Source: Bacillus velezensis | GTDB taxonomy: Bacteria > Bacillota > Bacilli > Bacillales > Bacillaceae | NCBI RefSeq assembly: GCF_001461825.1 | Contig: NZ_LLZC01000019.1 | Location: forward strand, 62,001-126,000 | Direction of reading: 5' to 3' | DNA length: 64,000 nucleotides | Shown: positions 25,721 to 34,186 of the stretch, piece after piece | Numbering within the stretch: position 1 is the first letter of the stretch | How the letters are laid out: each line of letters begins with the position of its first letter | Translations under genes and position numbers: made by a program | Notes under the pieces: model-generated | The model's input: only the letters and a program-made list of their open reading frames with translations | What the model was told of the DNA's origin: nothing | The model's database searches: none

Positions 25721-27388
25721 TTATACTTCCATAATGATCGGAATGATCATCGGCTTGCGTTTTGTTTTTTCATAAAGGAATTGATTCAGCGCATCACGCA
25801 TTGCTTGTTTCAGCGTGGACCATTCTACGGCAGATGTTTCCGTCGCTTCAGTCACGATAGAGCGGACGAGCTCAGTAGCTTGTACAATTAAACCTTCTGA
25901 TTCTCTGACATACACGAAACCGCGCGTAATGATCTCAGGACCTGATACGAGGTTCTTTTTCTGCTTATCGAGTGAGATCACGACGATGAGAATGCCGTCT
26001 TGTGATAATAAGCGGCGGTCTCTCAGCACGATGTTGCCGATGTCGCCGACTCCGAGGCCGTCAATCAGAACGTTTCCGTACGTGACTTTATCCCCGATTT
26101 TCACATTCTGACCGCGGAATTCAACGACGTCACCTTTTTCAATCAAGAAAATGTCGCTGCGTTTCATGCCGATCTCTTCTGCGATTTTGGAATGCGCTTT
26201 TTGCATTCTGAATTCACCGTTAACCGGAATTAAATATTTCGGTTTCAGCAAATTAAGCATGAGTTTCAATTCTTCCTGCGAACCGTGACCGGACACATGC
26301 ACGCGTTTTTGGGCGAAAATGACTTGAGCGCCGGCGCGGGCAAGCAGGTTGACGGTTTTGGAATATATCAATTCATGCCCCGGAATCGGTGTTGATGCAA
26401 TGACAACGGTGTCTCCTTCTTCAATGTTAAGCTGCTTGTGCGCCTGCTTGGCCATCCGCGTAAGAGCGGCCAGCGGCTCACCATGGCTTCCGGCTGTAAC
26501 AATTGCCACTTCCCGCTTCGGATATTTTTTCACATCCTGTACAGGAATAAACATTTCATCTTCGGCTTCAATATAGCCGAGCTTTCGCCCAAGCTGAAGC
26601 ACGTTTTGCAGATTTTTTCCGGCGATTGCAAGTTTGCGGCCGTTCTGGACGGCAGCCTGTATCACTTGCTGGATCCGGTTGATATTAGACGCGAATACAG
26701 CAATGATGACACGGTTTTCTGAACTGTTCATCGCATCGGAAATTTCACCGCTTACATATGCTTCTGACGGAGTATACCCCGGGCGCTCCGCATTGGCGCT
26801 GTCAGAAAGCAGGGCGAGCACGCCGCTGTTTCCGATTTTGGCAATTTCGCCAATATCACATGATTGGTGATAAGCAGGCGTCTGGTCAAATTTAAAGTCT
26901 CCCGTGCATACAATAGAGCCAAGTGATGTTTTGAAGCTGACTCCCACTGAATCCGGAATACTGTGAATCGTTTTAAAGAACGATACTTTCGTTGATTCAA
27001 ATGTAATGACTGATTTAGAGTGAACTTCACGTAAATCAGCTTTTCGATTATGCCCGTACTGCTTGAGTTTTTCTCTCAGTAATGCAAGCGTAAGCTTCGT
27101 TCCGTATACCGGCACCGACAGCTTGTTCAATAAATAAAAGACGCCTCCGATGTTTTCATCGTGCCCGTGTGTCAGAAAGATGGCCTTCACGCGGTCAGCC
27201 CGTTCTACTAAGTAGGAAATATCCGGAATGACGACATCAATACCGAGCATTTCATTTTCAGGGTGCATCAGCCCTGCATCCACTACAAATATGTCTGAGT
27301 CAATTTCAATGACATATAGGTTCTTCCCAATTTCTCCGACGCCGCCAAGGGCGATAATTCTGACGTTTTCTGTATTTTTCTTTTTCAA
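25721..27388 (-). CDS. rnjB: Ribonuclease J2
   Basis: 555 residues from the TTG at 27386-27388 (AGGAGG upstream), equal to B. subtilis RnjB. Metallo-beta-lactamase/beta-CASP nuclease that forms a complex with RNase J1 in mRNA turnover and 5'-end maturation. The zinc motif is degenerate: [12 protein letters not shown] (His74, His76) where J1 has HGHEDHIGG, so two metal ligands are replaced. This explains why J2 is nearly inactive alone. The beta-CASP part and the C-terminal dimer region ([15 protein letters not shown]) are intact. It was formerly known as ymfA. It follows dapA after a hairpin, with its own promoter. Confidence 0.97.
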   Translation of the reverse strand: MKKKNTENVRIIALGGVGEIGKNLYVIEIDSDIFVVDAGLMHPENEMLGIDVVIPDISYLVERADRVKAIFLTHGHDENIGGVFYLLNKLSVPVYGTKLTLALLREKLKQYGHNRKADLREVHSKSVITFESTKVSFFKTIHSIPDSVGVSFKTSLGSIVCTGDFKFDQTPAYHQSCDIGEIAKIGNSGVLALLSDSANAERPGYTPSEAYVSGEISDAMNSSENRVIIAVFASNINRIQQVIQAAVQNGRKLAIAGKNLQNVLQLGRKLGYIEAEDEMFIPVQDVKKYPKREVAIVTAGSHGEPLAALTRMAKQAHKQLNIEEGDTVVIASTPIPGHELIYSKTVNLLARAGAQVIFAQKRVHVSGHGSQEELKLMLNLLKPKYLIPVNGEFRMQKAHSKIAEEIGMKRSDIFLIEKGDVVEFRGQNVKIGDKVTYGNVLIDGLGVGDIGNIVLRDRRLLSQDGILIVVISLDKQKKNLVSGPEIITRGFVYVRESEGLIVQATELVRSIVTEATETSAVEWSTLKQAMRDALNQFLYEKTKRKPMIIPIIMEV

Positions 27389-27435
27389 AATCTGTATCCT
27401 CCTAGTCTCATACCCGTCCATCATCACTTGTTCCT

Positions 27436-27465
27436 ATTATAACTGATATCAATTTTAGAAAACAA
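27436..27465 (-). promoter_or_regulatory. Promoter of rnjB
   Basis: Minus strand: TTGTTT (27460-27465), an 18-nt spacer and a perfect TATAAT (27436-27441), about 45 nt upstream of the TTG start. Confidence 0.6.
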
Positions 27466-27502
27466 GAAGAAGCGGAAGGTTTAGGGAAAACCAATATGTA
27501 TA

Positions 27503-27541
27503 CAAAACGGTCAAACTCACGATAAAAATGAGAATGACCGC
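27503..27541 (-). terminator. Terminator of asd-dapG-dapA
   Basis: Minus strand: CGGTCA-tt-CTCA ... TGAG-tt-TGACCG followed by TTTTG; 6 + 4 bp stem with an internal loop. Confidence 0.65.
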
Positions 27542-27566
27542 GTATTTTAACTGTATAAATTTTTTC

Positions 27567-28436
27567 TTACAGTTCGCTGATGACGCTGCTCAGGCTCAGA
27601 CGTTCATCTTCATTCAGCGGGATAAGAGGAAGACGCACAGATCCGACATCAAGGCCTTTCAGCTGTAGCGCCGTTTTGACCGGAGCCGGATTAGGCGCTT
27701 TAAAGAGCTCCTTCATGATCGGCAGAAGCTTCTGATGAATCAGCGCCGCGGTTGCCGTCTGCCCGTTCGTATAGTTTTTAATCATCTGCTGCATGTCAGA
27801 ACCTACGATATGGCTGGCCACTGACACGACTCCTCTTCCGCCGACTGCGAGAATAGGAAGCGTTAACCCGTCATCACCTGAATAGACGTAAAAATCTTCC
27901 GGTGTTTCGGCAATGATTTTCGTAATGGCATCAAGATCGCCGCTCGCTTCTTTAATCGCAGAGATATTCGGAATCTCCGCAAGTCTGATGGCCGTTTCCG
28001 GCGCAAGTGAAGCGACCGTTCTGCCCGGCACGTTGTAAAGCATCACAGGAAGAGACGTTTCTTCCGCAATGGCTTTAAAATGACGGTACATGCCCTCTTG
28101 GGAAGGCTTATTATAATACGGCGTGACAAGCATAACGCAATCGACGCCGGCTTCTTCAGCTTTTTTTGTCAGTTTAATGGAATCTTTCGTATTGTTGCTT
28201 CCCGTACCCGCAATAACAGGCACGCGTCCGTTCACTTCTTTGACTGTAAATTCAAAGAGTGCAATTTTTTCTTCCGTTGAAAGTGTCGGAGATTCGCCGG
28301 TCGTGCCTGCGACGACTAAAGAATCCGTGCCGTTTTTCAACAAATAGTCGATTAATGTAGACAGTTTTTGAAAGTCTACATTCCCTTTACTGTCAAAGGG
28401 GGTAATCATCGCTGTAGATATATTTCCGACATTCAT
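27567..28436 (-). CDS. dapA: 4-hydroxy-tetrahydrodipicolinate synthase
   Basis: 289 residues. Condenses aspartate semialdehyde and pyruvate to hydroxy-tetrahydrodipicolinate, the branch point to lysine, peptidoglycan diaminopimelate and spore dipicolinate. TIM barrel with GTTGESPTL (pyruvate contact), YNVPGRT (Tyr of the proton relay) and the Schiff-base lysine in AIKEASGD near residue 162. The ATG at 28434-28436 lies 6 nt after AGGTGA; the frame extends 8 codons upstream through that ribosome site. It is the last gene of the asd-dapG-dapA operon, and DpaA/DpaB, which use its product, are encoded upstream. Confidence 0.97.
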   Translation of the reverse strand: MNVGNISTAMITPFDSKGNVDFQKLSTLIDYLLKNGTDSLVVAGTTGESPTLSTEEKIALFEFTVKEVNGRVPVIAGTGSNNTKDSIKLTKKAEEAGVDCVMLVTPYYNKPSQEGMYRHFKAIAEETSLPVMLYNVPGRTVASLAPETAIRLAEIPNISAIKEASGDLDAITKIIAETPEDFYVYSGDDGLTLPILAVGGRGVVSVASHIVGSDMQQMIKNYTNGQTATAALIHQKLLPIMKELFKAPNPAPVKTALQLKGLDVGSVRLPLIPLNEDERLSLSSVISEL

Positions 28437-28466
28437 TTTTTTCACCTCATCATGATTCAATCACAT

Positions 28467-29681
28467 TTACTTTGAAAGTTCAAACACTTCATGCAGCGCA
28501 TTTACGGCCGTTACCATATCTTTTTCATGAACGAGCACCCAGATCGTCGTATGGCTGTCGGCAGATTGCAGAATCGGAATGCCTTTATCAGAAAGTGCGG
28601 AGACGATTTTTGACGTGACACCCGGAACACCCATTATCCCGGCGCCGACCGCTGACACTTTCGCACAGCTCTCCGTCACTGTCGGCTCATATCCTAATTC
28701 AGCCAAAATGCTGCGCGCGGCTTCCGTTTTACTGCCGGCTACGGTATATACGATTTCACTCGGCGTAATGTTAAAGAAATCTACGCTGATTCCGGCATTT
28801 GCCATCGCTTTAAAGACTTCAGTCTGAACGTTGTATTGCCCCATTTTGGCGGGAACCTTAAATTGCGTCACATCTTTCACATGGGCGATCCCCGTGATCA
28901 GCCGTTCGAATACATCGCTGCCGATGTTAGACGAATGATGGGACGTCACCAAAGTGCCTTTGTCTTTTGAATAAGTGGAGCGCACGCGGATCGGCACCTT
29001 TGCCTGCATGGCGATTTCCACCGCGCGCGGATGAATGACTTTCGCGCCTTGATAGGCAAGGTTGCAGATTTCCGTATATGTGACGTTCGGAAGCGGCTTA
29101 GCATTTTCCACGATTCTCGGATCGGCTGTCATAACGCCTTCCACGTCCGTAAAAATGTCGATAAACTCAGCATCTACCGCCGCGCCGAGCGCCGCTGCTG
29201 AAGTATCGCTTCCTCCTCTGCCGATCGTCGTCGTGTCGCCTTTTTCAGTCGCTCCCTGAAATCCTGCGACAACGACAGCGTCATGGCTGGCGAGTGCAGC
29301 GAAAAGCCGCTCTGTTTTCATTTCTATAATTTTGGCGTCAGTATGCTGGGCATTGGTTAAAAAGCCGGCTTGGGCTCCTGTTAAAGCTGCGGCTTTTATG
29401 CCGTTTTCCTTCAGCATGCTGGAAAAAACAACGGACGAAATCGTTTCTCCGCAAGACAGAAGCATATCCTGCTCTCTCGGAGAAATGTCGGACTGGCTGC
29501 CGTAAAGGAGCCCGATTAAAGAATCTGTCGCGTACGGGTCTCCTTTTCTTCCCATCGCCGATACGACAACGACAACTTTATAACCTTCACTGATGGCATC
29601 TTTAATGTGTGCTAGCGCAAGCTTGCGGCCTTTGTCATCTTTTACGGATGTTCCGCCGAATTTTTGAACAATGATCTTCAC
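28467..29681 (-). CDS. dapG: Aspartokinase I (diaminopimelate-sensitive)
   Basis: 404 residues from the GTG at 29679-29681; another GTG three codons up lies in the Shine-Dalgarno (GGAGTGA). Phosphorylates aspartate at the head of the lysine/DAP/threonine pathway; in B. subtilis this isozyme is inhibited by meso-DAP. The N-terminal kinase domain begins KFGGTSV, with GRGGSDTSAAALG in the nucleotide/aspartate region. Two ACT domains lie at about 265-400 (VSVVFFN-like and GVPGVTSKIVSAL segments). Unlike lysC, it has no lysine riboswitch and no internal beta-subunit start was sought. It lies between asd and dapA. Confidence 0.97.
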   Translation of the reverse strand: MKIIVQKFGGTSVKDDKGRKLALAHIKDAISEGYKVVVVVSAMGRKGDPYATDSLIGLLYGSQSDISPREQDMLLSCGETISSVVFSSMLKENGIKAAALTGAQAGFLTNAQHTDAKIIEMKTERLFAALASHDAVVVAGFQGATEKGDTTTIGRGGSDTSAAALGAAVDAEFIDIFTDVEGVMTADPRIVENAKPLPNVTYTEICNLAYQGAKVIHPRAVEIAMQAKVPIRVRSTYSKDKGTLVTSHHSSNIGSDVFERLITGIAHVKDVTQFKVPAKMGQYNVQTEVFKAMANAGISVDFFNITPSEIVYTVAGSKTEAARSILAELGYEPTVTESCAKVSAVGAGIMGVPGVTSKIVSALSDKGIPILQSADSHTTIWVLVHEKDMVTAVNALHEVFELSK

Positions 29682-29711
29682 TATTTTCACTCCAAATTAG
29701 TCTGACGTAAC

Positions 29712-29743
29712 AGAAGAGAGCAGGCAGAGCCTTACTCTCTTCT
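29712..29743 (-). repeat. Intercistronic hairpin between asd and dapG
   Basis: AGAAGAGAG / CTCTCTTCT with an inner GGCTCTGCC-type stem; no T-run follows on the minus strand, so it is not a typical terminator. It may protect or process the dap mRNA. Confidence 0.55.
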
Positions 29744-29769
29744 ATTCGCCTATAGAAAATACGTTTGTT

Positions 29770-30810
29770 TTATACGAGGTTCAGTTTTTGCAGGCTTTCC
29801 GCGATTTGGACTGAGTTCCAAGCGGCGCCTTTTAACAGGTTATCAGAAACAACCCACAAATGAAAACCGTTTGCTCTGTCCAAATCTTTCCGGATTCTTC
29901 CTACAAATACATCGCGTTTGCCGACGCAATCAGCAGGCATCGGGTAAAGCTGCTCCGCCGGATCATCCTGAAGCGTAACACCCGGAGCTTCTTTTAAAAG
30001 CTGTTTAATATCTTCAACGGTTGCGTCATCACGGTCAAGCTCAATGTAAACAGATTCTGAGTGCCCTGTTTCAATCGGCAGTCTGACACATGTCGCAGCC
30101 ACTTCCAGCTTCGGCATATGCATGATTTTTTTCGTTTCATTAATCATTTTCATTTCCTCAAACGTATAGCCGTTGTCTTGGAATTTATCAATTTGCGGAA
30201 TGGCGTTAAATGCGATTTGATAATGCTTTTTGTCGCCTTTAACCGGCATAATGGACGGTTCTGCGGGTTCATTGTTTAAAATCGCCTTTGTCTGGCTGTA
30301 CAATTCTTTCGCCGCTTCATTGCCGGCCCCGGACACAGCTTGGTAAGTAGATACAATGACTTTTTTCAAACCGTACGCTTTGCGGATCGGTTCAAGCGCA
30401 GCCACCATCTGAATCGTTGAACAGTTAGGGTTGGCGATAATGCCGTTATGTTTGTGCAGATCACCTTCGTTCACCTCAGGCACCACGAGCGGTGTATTTT
30501 CGTCCATCCGGAATGCGCTGGTATTGTCAATCACGATGGCTCCCCGTTTTACAGCCTCAGGCGCCAAGCTTTGTGATACGCTTCCGCCGGCGCTGAATAA
30601 CGCGATATGAACGCCTTCGAAGCTTTCAGGAACAGCTTCCTGCACTGTATATTCTTCGCCTTTAAACATTACTTTCGTACCAGCAGAACGCTTTGAGGAT
30701 AGTAGTGTGAGTGTTTCGATTTCAAAGTTTCTGTCTTCCAGTGTTTTCAGCATTTGCTGTCCTACGGCTCCCGTCGCTCCGACAACTGCTACGTGTAATC
30801 CTCTTCCCAT
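29770..30810 (-). CDS. asd: Aspartate-semialdehyde dehydrogenase
   Basis: 346 residues from the ATG at 30808-30810 (AAGGAG upstream; the frame is open 7 codons further). Reduces aspartyl phosphate to the semialdehyde with NADPH. Rossmann loop GATGAVGQQ at the N-terminus, catalytic Cys in NPNCSTIQ (about 129) and the substrate-binding YQAVSGAG; the active-site His is expected in the GHSESV stretch. First gene of asd-dapG-dapA; it follows dpaB, from whose sporulation promoter read-through could also supply it in the mother cell. Confidence 0.97.
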   Translation of the reverse strand: MGRGLHVAVVGATGAVGQQMLKTLEDRNFEIETLTLLSSKRSAGTKVMFKGEEYTVQEAVPESFEGVHIALFSAGGSVSQSLAPEAVKRGAIVIDNTSAFRMDENTPLVVPEVNEGDLHKHNGIIANPNCSTIQMVAALEPIRKAYGLKKVIVSTYQAVSGAGNEAAKELYSQTKAILNNEPAEPSIMPVKGDKKHYQIAFNAIPQIDKFQDNGYTFEEMKMINETKKIMHMPKLEVAATCVRLPIETGHSESVYIELDRDDATVEDIKQLLKEAPGVTLQDDPAEQLYPMPADCVGKRDVFVGRIRKDLDRANGFHLWVVSDNLLKGAAWNSVQIAESLQKLNLV

Positions 30811-30872
30811 CTGTAAAACTCCTTCCGCCAATTAAGCATCATTTATTGAATTGACTTTGCATTTTACGTTTT

Positions 30873-30881
30873 ATTTTACCA
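30873..30881 (-). promoter_or_regulatory. Extended -10 promoter of asd-dapG-dapA
   Basis: Minus strand TGGTAAAAT; extended -10 with 5 of 6 in the hexamer but a poor -35. It would give vegetative expression of the dap genes independent of dpaAB. Confidence 0.45.
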
Positions 30882-30934
30882 TAGAATAGTCACGGATTGA
30901 CCGAATTTTTTTATTCCGGAATGATTTTCTGTCA

Positions 30935-31525
30935 TCATTCATGATGGTGTACGAGCACCGGCTGAACCTGCTGGTGCAAAAGAGCTTTTTCTACCGTAAT
31001 CGGAAGAAGATCCATTCTTGCGACGAGCGATGTCGGTTTTTTCACGTGGTCATCCTGGCCGAACGGGATGAAATATATGTTTTTTGCGGACATCAGCCTC
31101 ATTAAATTCGTTCCGTTTAAACCGAGTCCGTCGTTTGTCGAAATTCCGAGCACGACCGGGCGGCCGTTGCGGATCGTGGCTTTCGCAGCCATAAGGACGG
31201 GGCTGTCAGTCATCGCATTTGCGAGTTTGCTCATTGAATTTCCGGTTAAAGGGGCGATGACCATGCAGTCGAGCGGAAGTTTCGGCCCGAGAGGCTCCGC
31301 TTTTACGATGGAATCAATCGCCTCAAAGCCTGTTGCTTCTTCAATTTTTCTGACCCAATCTCCCCCCTCCCCAAAGCGGGTATCGGTCGATTGAACGGTT
31401 GACGTCACGACCGGCCGGACTTCAGCTCCTTGACTGATAAGCGCCTCTATTTGCGGAAAAACTTCCTCATATGTGCAGTGCGAGCCGGTTAATCCGAATC
31501 CGATTCTTTTCCCTTTCAGAGACAT
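30935..31525 (-). CDS. dpaB: Dipicolinate synthase subunit B
   Basis: 196 residues (about 200 in B. subtilis SpoVFB). Flavoprotein/HFCD-fold subunit that, with DpaA, makes dipicolinic acid from dihydrodipicolinate in the mother cell late in sporulation. Recognisable features are GFGLTGSHCTYEEV at the N-terminus, APLTGNSMSKLANA and GISTNDGLG, typical of the flavodoxin-like fold; the C-terminus is His-rich. It follows dpaA by 2 bp, one transcription unit. Also known as spoVFB. Confidence 0.96.
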   Translation of the reverse strand: MSLKGKRIGFGLTGSHCTYEEVFPQIEALISQGAEVRPVVTSTVQSTDTRFGEGGDWVRKIEEATGFEAIDSIVKAEPLGPKLPLDCMVIAPLTGNSMSKLANAMTDSPVLMAAKATIRNGRPVVLGISTNDGLGLNGTNLMRLMSAKNIYFIPFGQDDHVKKPTSLVARMDLLPITVEKALLHQQVQPVLVHHHE

Positions 31526-31527
31526 GG

Positions 31528-32418
31528 TTATTCCCCCTCTTTCTTTAAGTCTTCCAAAAGCTTGCTCAATACGTTCGCAATAATCTGTCCGGCTGTTTTC
31601 GGGGCCACAATTCCCGGAAGACCCGGAGCAAGCAGCGCTTTAATGCCTTGTTTTTCAGCATATTTGAAATCCGTTCCGCCCGGACGGGATGCTAAATCCA
31701 AAATCAAGGTCTTCGGCGTCATGCGCGATAAAACGCTTTGATTCAGAATCAAGCTCGGTACGGTGTTAATGCAGATATCAATATCATTTACATGTTCAGT
31801 AAGCTCTTCAAGTTGAAAAGGAGAAAGCCCCATTTCCGTTATACGGGCCAAATGAGCCGAACTCCGCGCGCCCACTTTTACCTTCGCCCCTAACGCCGCA
31901 AACGTCCGGGCGATCGTCATACCGGTGCGCCCCATGCCGAGAACGGCGACATTTGATCCGTGAATGGTATAATCCGTATGCTGAATCGCCATCATGATTG
32001 TTCCTTCAACAGTGGGAATCGAGTTGAATATCGCGATATCGTCCCGTTCAAATAATTTCACAAGTTTGCGGCCCGCTTCGCTGGCGATCCCCTCAAGATA
32101 CGCGTTGGAGATGCCTGAATAAATGACGCAATGCTCCGGTGTCCGCTCAAGATAGCTCTGCTTTAATATCACTTCTTCATTTGAAAAAACCGTGGAAACA
32201 ACGCCTTCTCCGGTCGTTGCCGATACGGGCAGGATGATACTGTCTATTTTTTGAAAGGGAATCTCATCGATTTTGCATTTGACGGTTCCTGTAAAACCGT
32301 CATCCAATTGGTCAAACCCTGCAAGATAAATATCGGCATGCTGTTCTGTCAGCTTTCTTATAATCTCTAGCTGTCTTGCGTCACCGCCAATGATCGCAAT
32401 TGTCAATCCGGTTAACAT
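31528..32418 (-). CDS. dpaA: Dipicolinate synthase subunit A
   Basis: 296 residues (297 in B. subtilis SpoVFA). NAD(P)-binding subunit of dipicolinate synthase: N-terminal IAIIGGDARQLE and a second Rossmann motif, VLGMGRTGMTIA (about 156-167), in a layout like D-isomer dehydrogenases. The ATG follows GAAGGTGA at 9 nt. The operon dpaA-dpaB is mother-cell specific; a sigma-K-like promoter lies about 60 nt upstream, after the ymxH terminator. Its substrate comes from DapA, encoded in the next operon. Confidence 0.96.
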   Translation of the reverse strand: MLTGLTIAIIGGDARQLEIIRKLTEQHADIYLAGFDQLDDGFTGTVKCKIDEIPFQKIDSIILPVSATTGEGVVSTVFSNEEVILKQSYLERTPEHCVIYSGISNAYLEGIASEAGRKLVKLFERDDIAIFNSIPTVEGTIMMAIQHTDYTIHGSNVAVLGMGRTGMTIARTFAALGAKVKVGARSSAHLARITEMGLSPFQLEELTEHVNDIDICINTVPSLILNQSVLSRMTPKTLILDLASRPGGTDFKYAEKQGIKALLAPGLPGIVAPKTAGQIIANVLSKLLEDLKKEGE

Positions 32419-32474
32419 CTGAAACGTTCACCTTCTTTACAGTTACTGGATCTTTTAAGTGTCATCCTCCTCTT

Positions 32475-32503
32475 CATCGTATGTGCGAAGAGAAAGGGCG
32501 GTG
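32475..32503 (-). promoter_or_regulatory. Candidate sigma-K promoter of dpaA-dpaB
   Basis: Minus strand: CACC (-35, core AC) then a 16-nt spacer and CATACGATG (-10, 32475-32483), against the sigma-K consensus AC...CATAnnnTA. One mismatch at the end of the -10. spoVF is a sigma-K operon in B. subtilis. Confidence 0.5.
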
Positions 32504-32522
32504 AATGTACAGCGTCTTTTTC

Positions 32523-32559
32523 ATAAAAAAAGCACCGGCTGTATGAGCCGGTGCTTGCA
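32523..32559 (-). terminator. Terminator of ymxH
   Basis: Minus strand: AAGCACCGGCT - CATAC - AGCCGGTGCTT followed by Ts. A strong 11-bp stem. Confidence 0.93.
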
Positions 32560-32574
32560 ACAATTGAATAAGAT

Positions 32575-32832
32575 CTACTCTTCGGGAGGCGTGATCTCCC
32601 CCGGAACATCTAAAATGATCATGTCTGACCCGATTTTTTGGATATGGTTCCAGGGGACGCGGATGTCGTGGCCTTGTTTTCGCAATCCGAACCATTTTAC
32701 CGTCGGTATCAACAGCGCGGTAATTTGTCCGTCCTGTTCATTAATTTCCAAATCGGTCTGGCCGAGCACGCCGAGCCGCTCTGCCCGTTTAATGTCCACA
32801 ATTTCTTTACCTGACAGTTCACTGAGCCTCAT
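32575..32832 (-). CDS. ymxH: YmxH, YlmC/YmxH-family PRC-barrel sporulation protein
   Basis: 85 residues from the ATG at 32830-32832, 6 nt after AAGGGGGTG; a GTG three codons earlier is inside that site. Single PRC-barrel domain (LSGKEIVDIKRAERLGVLGQTDLEIN) shared with YlmC. Annotated as sporulation-associated in many genomes; the molecular role is unknown. It sits between mlpA and dpaA, with terminators on both sides, and its own promoter is not evident, so read-through from mlpA is likely. Confidence 0.9.
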   Translation of the reverse strand: MRLSELSGKEIVDIKRAERLGVLGQTDLEINEQDGQITALLIPTVKWFGLRKQGHDIRVPWNHIQKIGSDMIILDVPGEITPPEE

Positions 32833-32865
32833 GATAGCCACCCCCTTGTACTATATGACCCGGAG

Positions 32866-32903
32866 CAAAAAAAAATGCCTGCCCCGTATAGAGGCAGACT
32901 GCT
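32866..32903 (-). terminator. Terminator of mlpA
   Basis: Minus strand: CTGCCTC - TATAC - GGGGCAG followed by a long T-run, just after the mlpA stop. Confidence 0.85.
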
Positions 32904-32910
32904 TTGCCGA

Positions 32911-34146
32911 TTAAGACGAGGCCGGCATATTGCCGGTCGGGCTGATGAGCGATAGTGCGTAATCATCCGTAAATAAGCGGCGGCTGAGGCCGTTGACGCT
33001 TTCCAGGCTGACCGCATTTAATTCAGTGATAATTTCATCCATGGTCTTATGCTTTCCGAGCAGGAGTTCGTTTTTCCCGTTCCGGCTCATTTTGCTGTTT
33101 GTGCTCTCTAAGCTGAGCATTAAGCTCCCCTTCATTTGCTCTTTGCTGTTTTCCAGCTCTTTCGGGGTGATACCGTCACGTTTTAGAACCGATAACGTTT
33201 CCTGAATAGTTTCAGACAGAAGTCCGAGCTGATTCGCGCCGGTGCCTCCGTAAATCGTCAGCATACCGCTGTCTTCATAGGAACTGTGGTAGCTGTATAC
33301 AGAATAGGCCAGTCCTTTATCTTCGCGCACATCCTGGAAAAGACGGCTGCTCATGCTTCCGCCCAGCACGTTGTTTAAGACGATCAAATCGTAAATGTCC
33401 GCATCTCCGACTTTCAGGCCTTTGAAACCGAGACAGAGATGCGCCTGTTCGGTGTCTTTTTTTCTGGTCAGCTTTTCATAATGAAACTCAGGCTCGCTGA
33501 TGCCGCTTGCTTTGCCCTTCGCTTCGTATGTACCGAACCATTTCTCCACGTCTTTAATGAATTGTTCTGTTACATTTCCGGCGACAGAAATGACGACGCG
33601 GTCCGGCGTGTAAAAGTCATCCATATGCTGTCTGAGAGAATCGCCGTTAAATGACGAAAGCGTTTCCTCCGTCCCGAGAATCGGGTAGCCGAGCGAATGA
33701 TTGCCGTATGTCGCTTTGCTCAGCAGATCGTGGACAATGTCATCCGGCGCGTCTTCATACATTTTGATTTCTTCATATACGACGTTCTTTTCTTTTTTGA
33801 GCTCATCTTCGTCAAAAGCAGAATGAAAGAACATATCAGCCAGCACATCAAGTGCGTAGTTTGCATGCTCATCCAGAACTTTGGCGTAATAGCACGTATA
33901 TTCTTTTGAAGTGAAGGCATTCACTTGGCCGCCTATCCGATCGAAGGATTCTGCGATTTCCCGTGCGGACCTGGTATTTGTTCCTTTAAAAAACATATGC
34001 TCAAGAAAGTGCGAAATACCGTTTGTCTCCGGCGTTTCATGACGTGACCCCGTCCCGATCCAGACGCCGATTGCCACAGACCGCACCGTTGGATTATTTT
34101 CAAGCACAACTCTTACACCGTTTTGGCATGTATAGCGTTTTATCAA
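32911..34146 (-). CDS. mlpA: MlpA, M16-family zinc metallopeptidase (YmxG)
   Basis: 411 residues, a mitochondrial-processing-peptidase-like single-chain protein. Intact HFLEH at 46-50 and a following conserved Glu segment (EIKMYEDAPDDI), then the second lobe with GGSMSSRLFQDVREDKGLAYS. In B. subtilis MlpA is proposed to control extracellular protease (aprE) expression by proteolysis. It lies 40 bp after ylxY, probably in the same transcript. It is distinct from the ymfF/ymfH pair, having both zinc motif and dimer features in one chain. Confidence 0.95.
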   Translation of the reverse strand: MIKRYTCQNGVRVVLENNPTVRSVAIGVWIGTGSRHETPETNGISHFLEHMFFKGTNTRSAREIAESFDRIGGQVNAFTSKEYTCYYAKVLDEHANYALDVLADMFFHSAFDEDELKKEKNVVYEEIKMYEDAPDDIVHDLLSKATYGNHSLGYPILGTEETLSSFNGDSLRQHMDDFYTPDRVVISVAGNVTEQFIKDVEKWFGTYEAKGKASGISEPEFHYEKLTRKKDTEQAHLCLGFKGLKVGDADIYDLIVLNNVLGGSMSSRLFQDVREDKGLAYSVYSYHSSYEDSGMLTIYGGTGANQLGLLSETIQETLSVLKRDGITPKELENSKEQMKGSLMLSLESTNSKMSRNGKNELLLGKHKTMDEIITELNAVSLESVNGLSRRLFTDDYALSLISPTGNMPASS

Positions 34147-34186
34147 GTCTGTTCCTCCTATTCAAAGACAGGCAAACTGCCGCCTG

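Noticed and set aside
30811-30934. Lysine riboswitch before asd-dapG-dapA
   Set aside because: The gap is 124 bp, with a plain promoter-like -10 and no L-box features; DapG is the DAP-sensitive isozyme.
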